Positions 44,733 to 53,198 of a stretch of 64,000 nucleotides of DNA are shown here, piece after piece. Below the pieces are notes generated by a model. It saw only the letters and a program-made list of their open reading frames with translations, made no database searches and was not told the DNA's origin. The translations under genes and the position numbers were made by a program. This DNA comes from Hyphomicrobiales bacterium (GTDB lineage: Bacteria > Pseudomonadota > Alphaproteobacteria > Rhizobiales > Rhizobiaceae), in NCBI GenBank assembly GCA_900467745.1, contig UBQW01000028.1, forward strand, positions 1 through 64,000. The letters are read 5' to 3'. Every line of letters starts with the position of its first letter. The stretch's first letter is position 1.

Positions 44733-45692
44733 GTGACGACTTCAATCGGAAAGGCCGACGTGCCCCTGGTCCCACGGAAGGGCACCTCAACTCTCCTGCG
44801 CAGGATATGGGATCACCGCTTTGACTATGCGTACGTGCTACCGTCCATCGCTGTCATGCTTATCGTCATTGCGTACCCGATCTACTACACGATCGAACTG
44901 TCGTTCTTCAACACGCCCCCGGGCCTACAGCTTCGCGACAAAATCTTCGTCGGCATCGACAATTATACCGCGATCTTAAAAAGTCCGGTATTCTGGACGG
45001 TCACCAAGAACACGCTTATCTGGACGGTGGGCTCGACCTTCATCTCCTTTGTCCTTGGATTTGCCTGTGCGCTGGCGCTCCATCGCGACTTCGCTGGCCG
45101 TGCGATCCTACGCGCGATCCTGATTATCCCATGGGTCATCAGCGCGGTTGCCGCGTCTTATATATGGAAGTGGATCTACCATTCGGACTTTGGCGTCATT
45201 GGAGCGGTCCTGGTGGGTCTTGGTCTTGCCGAACGACCACCCAATTTCATCGACAATGTCGATACCGTCCTTGCCTCACTCATCGTTGTGAATATCTGGC
45301 GAGAATTTCCATTCGCTATGATCATGATGATGGCGGGCCTCCAGACCGTTCCCGATCAACTGCTGCGCGCCGCAAAGGTCGATGGGGCCAACGCGTGGCA
45401 ACGCTTCTGGCATGTCACTTTTCCACACGTCAGGAACGTCTCGACCGTAACAGTTCTTCTTTTGGCAGTCGCCAACTTCAACTCCTTCATCATTCCCTGG
45501 ATCATGACAGGTGGAGGACCGTCGAATGCATCTCATATTTGGATCACGCATATCTATGAACTGGCTTTCGGCCGACAGCGTTGGGGCGTGGCCTCGGCAT
45601 ACTCTGTCCTGCTCTTTATGATCTTGATGTCCTTTGGCTACTTCTACGTCCGCGCGCTGAGCAGCAATGACCAGAAGGGAGAGGCTGAATGA
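44733..45692 (+). CDS. Sugar ABC transporter permease (MalF/UgpA type)
   Basis: A 319-residue CUT1 permease with six TMs after a long cytoplasmic N terminus. YVLPSIAVMLIVIAYPIYYTIELSF is the typical first segment, and the EAA loop is LLRAAKVDGANAWQRFWHVTFPHVR. Start is GTG 44733. Its end overlaps the next permease gene by four bases (ATGA), so the two are translationally coupled. Confidence 0.93.
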   Translation: MTTSIGKADVPLVPRKGTSTLLRRIWDHRFDYAYVLPSIAVMLIVIAYPIYYTIELSFFNTPPGLQLRDKIFVGIDNYTAILKSPVFWTVTKNTLIWTVGSTFISFVLGFACALALHRDFAGRAILRAILIIPWVISAVAASYIWKWIYHSDFGVIGAVLVGLGLAERPPNFIDNVDTVLASLIVVNIWREFPFAMIMMMAGLQTVPDQLLRAAKVDGANAWQRFWHVTFPHVRNVSTVTVLLLAVANFNSFIIPWIMTGGGPSNASHIWITHIYELAFGRQRWGVASAYSVLLFMILMSFGYFYVRALSSNDQKGEAE

Positions 45693-46579
45693 GTACGATC
45701 ACAGAAACCGCGCAACCGCGGCAGACCCGTCGCCGTAACCGGATAGATGGATGGCGGTGGGGTGGACGCATCTTCCTGGTTTTCATGCTGCTTTACACAG
45801 CCCTGCCAATGGTCTGGATGTTGATCACGTCGATCAAATCCGGCTTCGCCGCGATGCAGTTCCCCCCGCAGTGGTGGCCTGACCAGCCTACGCTCGCCAG
45901 CTACCAGAAGCTGCTCGATCCGCAAAACAGCGTCGGTCAGGACTTTCTGCGGTTCTTCTGGAACAGCCTTTTCGTCTCCACCGCAACGACAATTCTGTCG
46001 GTCATCGTTGCGGTCCCAGCAGCCTACGCGTTCTCGCGTTTCACCTTCCCGGGCCGAAACTTCATGTTTTTCGCCGTACTGCTCCGTAACATGTTCCCGG
46101 CTGTCATCTTCCTCGTACCACTTTTCATCCTCATGCGTGCAATCGGACTGGTGAACACCCATGGATCCCTCGTTCTAACCTACCTTACCTTCGGCTTGCC
46201 GTTGGCGATCTGGCTTCTGAAGGGGTTTTACGACAACATCCCCATTCAGCTTGAACAAGCAGCACGCATTGACGGTGCGACGCGTTTTCAGGCCTTTGTC
46301 CTGATTGTGGTGCCACTGTCCACCCCGGGCATCATCGCCACGGCAATCTACTCCTTCATCGGCGCGTGGAACGAGTACATCTACGCATACACTTTTCTAT
46401 CAAAGAACGACCAGTTGACGCTACCGGTGGGTATCCAGCGTTTCTTTTCGGAAAACACGACCGACTTTCCAGGCCTCATGGCGGCAAGCTTCATGATGAG
46501 CGTACCCGTCGTCGTCCTGTTCTTGCTTCTGCAACGATACTTCGTACGCGCGCTCACAGAGGGCGCGGTCAAGCACTAG
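45689..46579 (+). CDS. Sugar ABC transporter permease (MalG/UgpE type)
   Basis: A 296-residue CUT1 permease. TALPMVWMLITSIKSGF is the first TM, FFWNSLFVSTATTILSVIVAVPAAYAFSR the family signature region, and LEQAARIDGATRFQAFVLIVVPLSTPG the EAA loop that contacts the ATPase. It pairs with the overlapping MalF-type protein. Confidence 0.94.
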   Translation: MSTITETAQPRQTRRRNRIDGWRWGGRIFLVFMLLYTALPMVWMLITSIKSGFAAMQFPPQWWPDQPTLASYQKLLDPQNSVGQDFLRFFWNSLFVSTATTILSVIVAVPAAYAFSRFTFPGRNFMFFAVLLRNMFPAVIFLVPLFILMRAIGLVNTHGSLVLTYLTFGLPLAIWLLKGFYDNIPIQLEQAARIDGATRFQAFVLIVVPLSTPGIIATAIYSFIGAWNEYIYAYTFLSKNDQLTLPVGIQRFFSENTTDFPGLMAASFMMSVPVVVLFLLLQRYFVRALTEGAVKH

Positions 46580-46589
46580 GGAGTTGCCT

Positions 46590-47687
46590 GTGGCCCACGT
46601 GGTCTTGAAAGATCTGATCAAGAATTACGGCAGCTTCAATGCCGTTAAGAGTGTCTCACTAACGGTCAACGATGGCGAGTTCGTAGCACTTGTCGGCCCT
46701 TCAGGCTGCGGCAAAACCACGACGCTTAACTTAGTTGCCGGCCTTACCTCGGTGACATCGGGCGATATCTTAATCGGCGACCAGGTCGTCAATGACCTCG
46801 ACCCCAAGGACCGCGACATCGCGATGGTGTTCCAGAACTACGCCCTCTATCCTCAAAAATCGGTCTACAAAAACCTGGCGTTCCCTCTCCAGATGCGCAA
46901 ACTGCCCAAGGACGAGATCGATAGGAAGGTCAAAGAGGCGGCGCGCGTCCTCGACATGACGCAATTACTTGAGCGCAAGCCACGCGAACTTTCCGGTGGG
47001 CAACAGCAGCGCGTGGCTTTGGGCCGCGCGCTTGTCCGCGACCCGGCTGTGTTTCTAATGGATGAGCCCCTCTCCAATCTCGACGCAAAGCTCCGTGTCC
47101 AGATGCGCTCCGAAATCAAGCGTTTCCATCAGGACCTAAAGGCCACGATTATCTACGTGACCCATGATCAGCTCGAGGCCGTGACAATGGCCGACCGAAT
47201 GGCGGTAATGAACGGCGGCTATCTGCAACAGTACGACACGCCGGCACAGGTTTTTGCAAATCCGGTGAACATGTTCGTCGCAAGCTTCGTCGGCAGTCCG
47301 GCGATGAGCCTTGTGCCGCTTGAGGCATCGACGGTCGATGGGAACACTACGTTGACCAGTGCTGAGGGTTGGCGTCTTGAACTCTCGCCCGAGAACGCAA
47401 GGAAAGTCACCAAAGCTTCGTCCAGGAAGGTCGTTCTGGGAGCACGTCACTCGACGATAAAACTGCACAAGAACGCGGCTCCAGGGTGCGTGCCTGCCAA
47501 GGCTTACACTGTTGAACCAACGGGAGACGTTACCTTCGTACAGGCATTTTTATCCGGTGCCATTGTCAATATCAGCGTGCCACCGGCCGTCAGTGTCGCG
47601 CCAGATGAGCAGATTTGGCTGGAGTTCGATCAGGAGCGGATGCACCTGTTCGATGGCGAAACCGAAATGGCGCTCAGGGCTGATTAA
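46590..47687 (+). CDS. Sugar ABC transporter ATPase (MalK/UgpC type)
   Basis: A 365-residue ATPase. Walker A is GPSGCGKTT, signature LSGGQQQRVALGRAL, Walker B VFLMDEPLSNLD and the H-loop TIIYVTHDQLEA. The C-terminal about 120 residues form the MalK-type OB/TOBE regulatory domain. I prefer GTG 46590 over TTG 46584 because AGGGAG is seven bases before it. It completes the CUT1 importer. Confidence 0.94.
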   Translation: MAHVVLKDLIKNYGSFNAVKSVSLTVNDGEFVALVGPSGCGKTTTLNLVAGLTSVTSGDILIGDQVVNDLDPKDRDIAMVFQNYALYPQKSVYKNLAFPLQMRKLPKDEIDRKVKEAARVLDMTQLLERKPRELSGGQQQRVALGRALVRDPAVFLMDEPLSNLDAKLRVQMRSEIKRFHQDLKATIIYVTHDQLEAVTMADRMAVMNGGYLQQYDTPAQVFANPVNMFVASFVGSPAMSLVPLEASTVDGNTTLTSAEGWRLELSPENARKVTKASSRKVVLGARHSTIKLHKNAAPGCVPAKAYTVEPTGDVTFVQAFLSGAIVNISVPPAVSVAPDEQIWLEFDQERMHLFDGETEMALRAD

Positions 47688-47716
47688 ATGGTGTCTAAAC
47701 GCAATACGAGGCGTCG

Positions 47717-48880
47717 ATGACGGTGAAGCTGAAAATCACAGCAATAAAGCCATATCCTGTGTGGGTCGGCATACGCAACCAGATGCTGGTCAAGGTCGAG
47801 ACTGATGGCGGCATTGTTGGCTGGGGCGAGAGCGGCTTGAGCGGGCGCGAAAAAGCAGTTGCCGCTGCCGTCGAGCATTATCGCGAATTCCTGATCGGCC
47901 GTGATGCTATGCAGATCGGCCGCATCTGGCAAGAGCTCTATCGAAGTCAGTATTTCGAGGGCGGTCGAGTCCTGCAGGCAGCTATTTCCGCGATCGATAT
48001 TGCGCTGCACGACATCAAGGGCAAAGCACTGGATGTCCCAGTCTACGATCTATTGGGGGGCAAACAGCGAGACCGGGTGCCGACCTTTGCCTCAACCGGT
48101 GACGAGGCGGAGGGCGATGCTGCGATCGAACGTGCAATCGAACTGCACGCTGAGGGTTGGCAGGCAATCCGCTTCTTCCCGGCAGGACAAGGCAATCGAG
48201 ACATCTTCGAGCCGCGCGAGTCGATTGGCGCAACCGCTGCGATGTTGAACAAGGCACGCAACGCATTGGGCGCCCACGTTGTCCTGGGCGTCGACTACCA
48301 TCACAGGCTATCGGTGGCTGAAGCGGCAAGCTTCTGCGCCAAGCTCGAGCGCGGCGTTCTGGACTTTCTCGAAGAGCCGATTAGAGACGAGACGCCGGCT
48401 GCCTACGAGGCGCTGCGCAAGATGACCACCATTCCATTTGCCATCGGCGAGGAATTTGCGAGCAAGTGGCAATTCCTACCTTACATCGAGAGCGACCTCC
48501 ATCAGTTCAACCGCATCGACGTCTGCAATGTCGGTGGGCTTACCGAGGCGATGAAAGTCGCAGGTTGGAGCGAGGCTCACTACGTAGACCTTATGCCGCA
48601 TAACCCGCTAGGTCCTGTGTGCACCGCTGCGACGGTTCATTTCGGCGCTGCAGTGGCCAACTTCGCTTGGCTGGAGACTAGGGCCCCCGAGGTCAAACTA
48701 GGGTTCGATAACTCTGACTTCTTTCCCGTGCAACCAAGGCTCGACGGAACCGAGTATCCGGTAAGCGACCTTCCCGGCCTCGGAGTCGAGGTCAATGAGG
48801 ATGCAATTGCGGCTCAGAGCTTTCGCTTTTGGGAAGCCCCTCATCTCAGGCGGCGCGACGGTTCCGTCACGAACTGGTAA
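47717..48880 (+). CDS. Enolase-superfamily (MR/MLE) sugar-acid dehydratase-like protein 4 (DgoD-like)
   Basis: A 387-residue paralogue. It has the DgoD-type D193/H195 (GVDYHHR), E219 (LEEPI), E245 (IGEEFAS), D268 (RIDVCNVGG), H295 in LMPHNPLGP, close to E. coli DgoD, and a final Glu in WLETR. The strand-2 catalytic Lys position is occupied by R152 (AIRFFPAG), a difference from paralogues 1-3 that is compatible with galactonate-type dehydratases using His bases. It directly follows the importer ATPase gene and is probably in the same operon. Confidence 0.88.
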   Translation: MTVKLKITAIKPYPVWVGIRNQMLVKVETDGGIVGWGESGLSGREKAVAAAVEHYREFLIGRDAMQIGRIWQELYRSQYFEGGRVLQAAISAIDIALHDIKGKALDVPVYDLLGGKQRDRVPTFASTGDEAEGDAAIERAIELHAEGWQAIRFFPAGQGNRDIFEPRESIGATAAMLNKARNALGAHVVLGVDYHHRLSVAEAASFCAKLERGVLDFLEEPIRDETPAAYEALRKMTTIPFAIGEEFASKWQFLPYIESDLHQFNRIDVCNVGGLTEAMKVAGWSEAHYVDLMPHNPLGPVCTAATVHFGAAVANFAWLETRAPEVKLGFDNSDFFPVQPRLDGTEYPVSDLPGLGVEVNEDAIAAQSFRFWEAPHLRRRDGSVTNW

Positions 48881-48902
48881 TCACCGAACACTGGAGTTCA
48901 TC

Positions 48903-49649
48903 ATGATAAAGACCCAAGACATTCAGCGGCCACCGAAAGAGTTGATCGACGCGCTAAAGGAAATCGGTGCGGCGACTATTGCTGGTACGCTCGGCCACAT
49001 GGGATTTCGCAACCCGCACATGGTCGGCCCCGTCTCGCAGGCTCGAGGTAAATCGATCGTCGGTCCGGCGTTGACGCTCCAGTTCCTGCCACAGCGACCG
49101 GATCTCTTTAGCGAAGGCGAGTATGCGGATCCGGAGACGCAGCTACATAGACATGTCCTCTACCATGTACAGGAAGGCGACGTTGTCGTCGTCGATGCCC
49201 GCGGCGACATGAGTTCCGGCGTTTTCGGCGATATGATGTCGACCTATTTCAAGGGCCGCGGCGGTTCGGGGATCGTGATTGATGGTTGCATGCGTGATCG
49301 GCCAAACGTAGAGAAACTCGATCTTTCGCTCTGGCTGCGAGGCTGGACGCCGAACTATCATGTTCAAACAAGCATCTACCCAAACGCGGTCAATGTCCCG
49401 ATCGCTTGCGGGGGTGTCACCGTGATCCCAGGCGACATCATTGTGGCTGACGATGATGGAGTCGTCGTACTGCCCGTAGCAATGGCCGCAAAGGTGATTG
49501 AAGAGTCACAGACGCACCATGACTGGGAGGAGTTTTCGCGCTTGAAGCTGATGGAAGGCGGTTCGCTGCAACGCTACTACCCATTGCATGACGACGCCAG
49601 GGTCGAATACGACGAGTGGCGCGAAAGCGTGCGGATGACACCGGAGTAA
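48903..49649 (+). CDS. RraA-family aldolase (4-hydroxy-4-methyl-2-oxoglutarate/oxaloacetate-type)
   Basis: A 248-residue RraA-like protein. The class II pyruvate-aldolase core is visible as GVFGDMMSTYFKGRGGSGIVIDGCMRD (GDxxS then DGxxRD, with the substrate Arg and metal Asp), preceded by ATIAGTLGHMGF. It ends with an acidic helical tail of about 30 residues. ATG 48903 has GGAG upstream and lies 22 bases after the dehydratase stop. RraA-fold enzymes cleave 4-hydroxy-2-oxo acids to pyruvate. Here it could be the aldolase for the 2-keto-3-deoxy acids made by the dehydratases, since no KDG kinase or KDPG aldolase is visible. That role is inference. Confidence 0.87.
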   Translation: MIKTQDIQRPPKELIDALKEIGAATIAGTLGHMGFRNPHMVGPVSQARGKSIVGPALTLQFLPQRPDLFSEGEYADPETQLHRHVLYHVQEGDVVVVDARGDMSSGVFGDMMSTYFKGRGGSGIVIDGCMRDRPNVEKLDLSLWLRGWTPNYHVQTSIYPNAVNVPIACGGVTVIPGDIIVADDDGVVVLPVAMAAKVIEESQTHHDWEEFSRLKLMEGGSLQRYYPLHDDARVEYDEWRESVRMTPE

Positions 49650-49813
49650 GGGCCAGTCACCTGCTAATCGTGAAAATCCGCAGCCGAAACTTCATAATGC
49701 CCTTAGACTATGCGCACAGATAATAGCGCGTTCAGCGGAACATTCACTCCGATTGCCACAGATCAAATACCTCATTGTTAGGACGTTATTTTTGCCTTGC
49801 CAGCACAGATGGC

Positions 49814-50854
49814 CTAGAAGCTAGTGATGACTGCAATACCTGGGGTTTCGGCCTTATCCAGTGTCATCAACTCAGGAATGGCCTCCTGAAGGCCGATCCG
49901 TTTCGAGATCAGCTGGCCGGGCTCCATCTTGCCCGAGGTGATCATCGCCAGCATGGCGTCGTAACGCCAGGCTTGCATGCCGTGGCTACCATAGATCTCC
50001 AGCTCATGGCCGATCACCTGCGCCATCGGGATCTGCGGCGTCGCGTGTTCGCCAATCATCAGACCGACCTGCACATGGCGGCCGCGGCGGCGAAGGTTCT
50101 TGATCGAGTTGAAGCAAGTTGTCGGATGACCGAGCGCGTCGATCGAGACATGCGCGCCGCCCTTTGTGATCTCACGCACGGCCTCCACCACATCCTGTCC
50201 ACTCCCAGCATTGATGGTCGCGACTGCCCCGCATTTTCGAGCGAGTGCCAGCTTGTCTTCGGTCAGGTCGATACCGATGACGTTGGCGCCAAGCGCAGTG
50301 GCAATCATGATGGCCGACAGGCCGACGCCGCCGCAGCCATGCACCGCTACCCAGTCACCGGGGCCGGTACGTGCCTGATCGGCAACCGCACGAAAAGAAG
50401 TGGCGAACCGGCAGCCTAGACTGGCAGCTGTCGCATCGTCGATGTCTGCCGGCAGAATAACGAGGTTGGTATCGGCGTAGTCGATCGCCACATACTCGGC
50501 GAACGATCCCCAGTGAGTGAAGCCGGGCTGGAACTGGCTGGGGCAGACCTGCTGGTTGCCAGAATGGCATTGCGCGCAATGGCCGCAACCCGAGACGAAA
50601 GGCACGGTCACACGATCGCCGACCTTGAAACGCATGACCCCCTTACCTGTTGCTACCACCTTGCCGGCCAGTTCATGGCCGGGCACATGCGGCAGCTGGA
50701 TATCCGGATCATGCCCCTTCCAGCCGTGCCAATCGCTGCGGCATAGTCCCGTTGCGCCGACCTTGATCACCACGCCACCGAAGGTTGGCTCCGGATCGGG
50801 AAGCGTCCGGATCTCTGGCGTCTGTTCGAACGCTTCGTAGTACATAGCCTTCAT
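49814..50854 (-). CDS. Zinc-dependent alcohol dehydrogenase (MDR)
   Basis: A 346-residue medium-chain dehydrogenase. Catalytic zinc ligands lie in TGLCRSDWHGWKGHD and GHELAGKV, and the structural zinc cysteines in CGHCAQCHSGNQQVC. The Rossmann motif is GCGGVGLSAI, with a downstream Asp (IGIDLTEDK) suggesting NAD rather than NADP. It converges on the RraA gene with a 164-base gap and has its own upstream region. It may oxidise a polyol or sugar acid for the neighbouring locus, but a separate promoter makes this uncertain. Confidence 0.93.
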   Translation of the reverse strand: MKAMYYEAFEQTPEIRTLPDPEPTFGGVVIKVGATGLCRSDWHGWKGHDPDIQLPHVPGHELAGKVVATGKGVMRFKVGDRVTVPFVSGCGHCAQCHSGNQQVCPSQFQPGFTHWGSFAEYVAIDYADTNLVILPADIDDATAASLGCRFATSFRAVADQARTGPGDWVAVHGCGGVGLSAIMIATALGANVIGIDLTEDKLALARKCGAVATINAGSGQDVVEAVREITKGGAHVSIDALGHPTTCFNSIKNLRRRGRHVQVGLMIGEHATPQIPMAQVIGHELEIYGSHGMQAWRYDAMLAMITSGKMEPGQLISKRIGLQEAIPELMTLDKAETPGIAVITSF

Positions 50855-51003
50855 AAAACATTCCCTCGAACTTCATAATATCATCCCGATCTTGCACGGC
50901 ATCGGAGCGCATGATCGCCTTGTCAACGCTATAACAATCTTGCTGCTCTTACAAAGCCTGCCTGTTCCAAGGGGCGTATGAGCGACCCCTGATGATCCTA
51001 GTC

Positions 51004-52587
51004 TCACGCCTTCGCCGAGATCGAGCTCAGTTCTTCAAGATCGAGGTCGCGTTCGAGCTCACGCAGGGTCTCGTCATCGATCTCACCAGCGCGATGAAGA
51101 CGAATGAGTTCTCGGCGGCCAGCCGCAACAGCCGCGAGAACCACGTCGAAATGTGCCTGCAACATCGGTGCATAGTCTTCCGTACGGGCCGCGTAGTCGA
51201 TGATCGCGGTTGCGCGGTGTTCGTATCGTTTCAGCAATTGCGGATGGATCAACGTGCCGGCCTCATCGTAGGCCAGACCCTGAACGGTCGAGAACTGCAC
51301 CTGCGCCATCGCAGCCTCGGCCTGGCTCATGGTCATCGGGGCGCGTTCTGTTTCCGCCTCCCCCAGACCCGCCCAGGCAATCACCCTGCCGAGCGTCGTG
51401 CCCTGTATGAGCACTGTGCCTGCGATCACCACGAAGGCCGTGATCAAGATGAAGTCTCGCTCTGGAAAGTCTTCTGGCAAACTCAGCGCGAGCGCCAGCG
51501 TGACGACACCACGAACACCTGCCCAACCAAGCACGGATGCGCCTCCAAACCCCAGAGGAAGGGTCCTTGCAAGCCCAGCCGAGTTGCACAGGCAGACAAT
51601 GCGATCGGCGGCAAACACCCACGTGAAGCGCGCCAGCACCAGCGCAAGAAGAACAACGACAGCCGGAAACGCCATCGATTCAATTACCGCACCGAAGCCG
51701 CCGCCACGCTCGATAACGTCCCTCAGAGACAGGCCGATCAAGATGAAAACTGCAGCTTCCATCAGGAAAATGACGACCGTCCAGAACGACGTTCCGCGCA
51801 TACGCGTTGCAGCCGAAAAAACCGTGTGATGATGCCAGGACGCGATCAGGCCGGTCGTGACGGTGGCGATGACGCCGGACACGTGAAGTTGCTCACCAAG
51901 AAGGTAGGCAACCCAGGAAAGCAATGCCGTGGAGGCGATGATCAGGTAATCATCTCGCAATCGACGAATGAGCTTGACCCAGATCGTTCCCACCACAACG
52001 CCAACGGCGACACCTCCTGCAGCCAGCAGCGTGAATGTGCCAACAGCGTCAAACGCGCTGAAGGTCCCGGTTGCCACGGTTGCCACGGCGAACCGGAAGA
52101 GAACGAGACCACTTGCGTCGTTGAGTAGACTTTCGCCTTCAAGCAGTATCTGGAGGCGGCGCGGCAGCTTGACGCGCTCTAGAACCGCGCGCGCCGACAC
52201 GGCATCGGGCGGCGAAACAATTGCACCCAATGCCGCGCACGCGGCCCACGGCAGCGACGGCATCAACAAATGAACGATGACGGCGATCACAGCTGTGGTG
52301 AAAAACACAGCGCCGATAGCAAGCGAGGCGATGCCGAGCATGTGACGACGCAGCCGCTCGACCGCTATTGACCAAGCACCGTCGAACAACAAGGGCGGAA
52401 GAAATATGACCAGCACAAGTTCTGGATCGACAGTGATCGCCGGCAGGCCCGGAAGGAAGGCTAGAATTGCACCACCGGCCAGAAGCGCCACGGATGGAGG
52501 CAATCCTAACCGATGTGCAATGTAATGAAGCGCGATGATCGCCACAAACATTGCGATCACAAGTTCAAAGAGATGCGTGCTGTCCAT
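51004..52587 (-). CDS. Na+/H+ antiporter, CPA1 family
   Basis: A 527-residue transporter with about 12 TMs followed by a hydrophilic tail of about 110 residues. The ion-binding Asp lies in LLEGESLLNDASGLVLF, the CPA1 ND motif, and the SPPDAVSARAVLERV and GWAGVRGVVTLALALSLP segments are family hallmarks. The tail is helical and charged (ELERDLDLEELSS) and likely regulatory. ATG 52587 is chosen because GGGGAG precedes it. It imports protons in exchange for Na+ (or K+), giving pH and salt tolerance. No link to neighbouring catabolic genes is apparent. Confidence 0.94.
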   Translation of the reverse strand: MDSTHLFELVIAMFVAIIALHYIAHRLGLPPSVALLAGGAILAFLPGLPAITVDPELVLVIFLPPLLFDGAWSIAVERLRRHMLGIASLAIGAVFFTTAVIAVIVHLLMPSLPWAACAALGAIVSPPDAVSARAVLERVKLPRRLQILLEGESLLNDASGLVLFRFAVATVATGTFSAFDAVGTFTLLAAGGVAVGVVVGTIWVKLIRRLRDDYLIIASTALLSWVAYLLGEQLHVSGVIATVTTGLIASWHHHTVFSAATRMRGTSFWTVVIFLMEAAVFILIGLSLRDVIERGGGFGAVIESMAFPAVVVLLALVLARFTWVFAADRIVCLCNSAGLARTLPLGFGGASVLGWAGVRGVVTLALALSLPEDFPERDFILITAFVVIAGTVLIQGTTLGRVIAWAGLGEAETERAPMTMSQAEAAMAQVQFSTVQGLAYDEAGTLIHPQLLKRYEHRATAIIDYAARTEDYAPMLQAHFDVVLAAVAAGRRELIRLHRAGEIDDETLRELERDLDLEELSSISAKA

Positions 52588-52676
52588 AGGTCTCCCCACC
52601 ACAATGGCCGAGACATAAGATGACGAACCTCATGGAAAGGCAACATCCTGGCTTGGATCAAGCAAACTTGCCTCTA

Positions 52677-53180
52677 TTAGCTTGGAACGCCTACCTTCAA
52701 GTATCTCCTCGCGCAATAAAGAAGCGCCTCCTGATTGCCGCCAGCGCTCAGGCCAAGTACGCGCCCAAACAATACTCGGTGCGTCCCCTGATCGACCACA
52801 TGTGCAAGCTCGCATTCGAAACTGACAAGAGCGTCCTCAAGCACCGGCGCGCCAGTCTTGCCTTCAACCCAGCTGCCCGTTGCGAAGCGCTCGGTCATCG
52901 CCGTCTTGCCGCCGAAAAGGTTGGACAGCGCTTCATGGTTCGGGGCGAGCGTGTTGACACAGAAGAAGCGCGCGGTTTCAAAGGCAGGAAAACAGGAATT
53001 CGTCCTGTTGATACAGGCTAGAAGCGTAGCGGGCGTATCACTGACACTGCACACCGCCGATGCAGTAAAGCCGCAAGGCCCGTCGACGGCCCGCGTCGTT
53101 ACGATGTTAACCGCCGCGCCGAGACGCGACATGCCGTGGCGGAACAGAGTGCTTTCCACGGTCTCGAAATTGTGCCCCAT
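52677..53180 (-). CDS. Flavin reductase-like protein (RutF/HpaC type)
   Basis: A 167-residue flavin-reductase-domain protein. The FMN-binding pattern is visible: VNIVTTRAVDGPCGFTASAVCSVS, a STPPxLL-like segment (DTPATLLACINRTN), FCVNTLAP and the C-terminal LLYCARRYLKV. It would supply reduced FMN to the luciferase-like monooxygenase encoded 18 bases upstream, the normal two-component arrangement. ATG 53180 is preferred to ATG 53189 because GGAG is nine bases before the former but adjoins the latter. Confidence 0.9.
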   Translation of the reverse strand: MGHNFETVESTLFRHGMSRLGAAVNIVTTRAVDGPCGFTASAVCSVSDTPATLLACINRTNSCFPAFETARFFCVNTLAPNHEALSNLFGGKTAMTERFATGSWVEGKTGAPVLEDALVSFECELAHVVDQGTHRVLFGRVLGLSAGGNQEALLYCARRYLKVGVPS

Positions 53181-53198
53181 GATCCCCATCTCCGGCTC

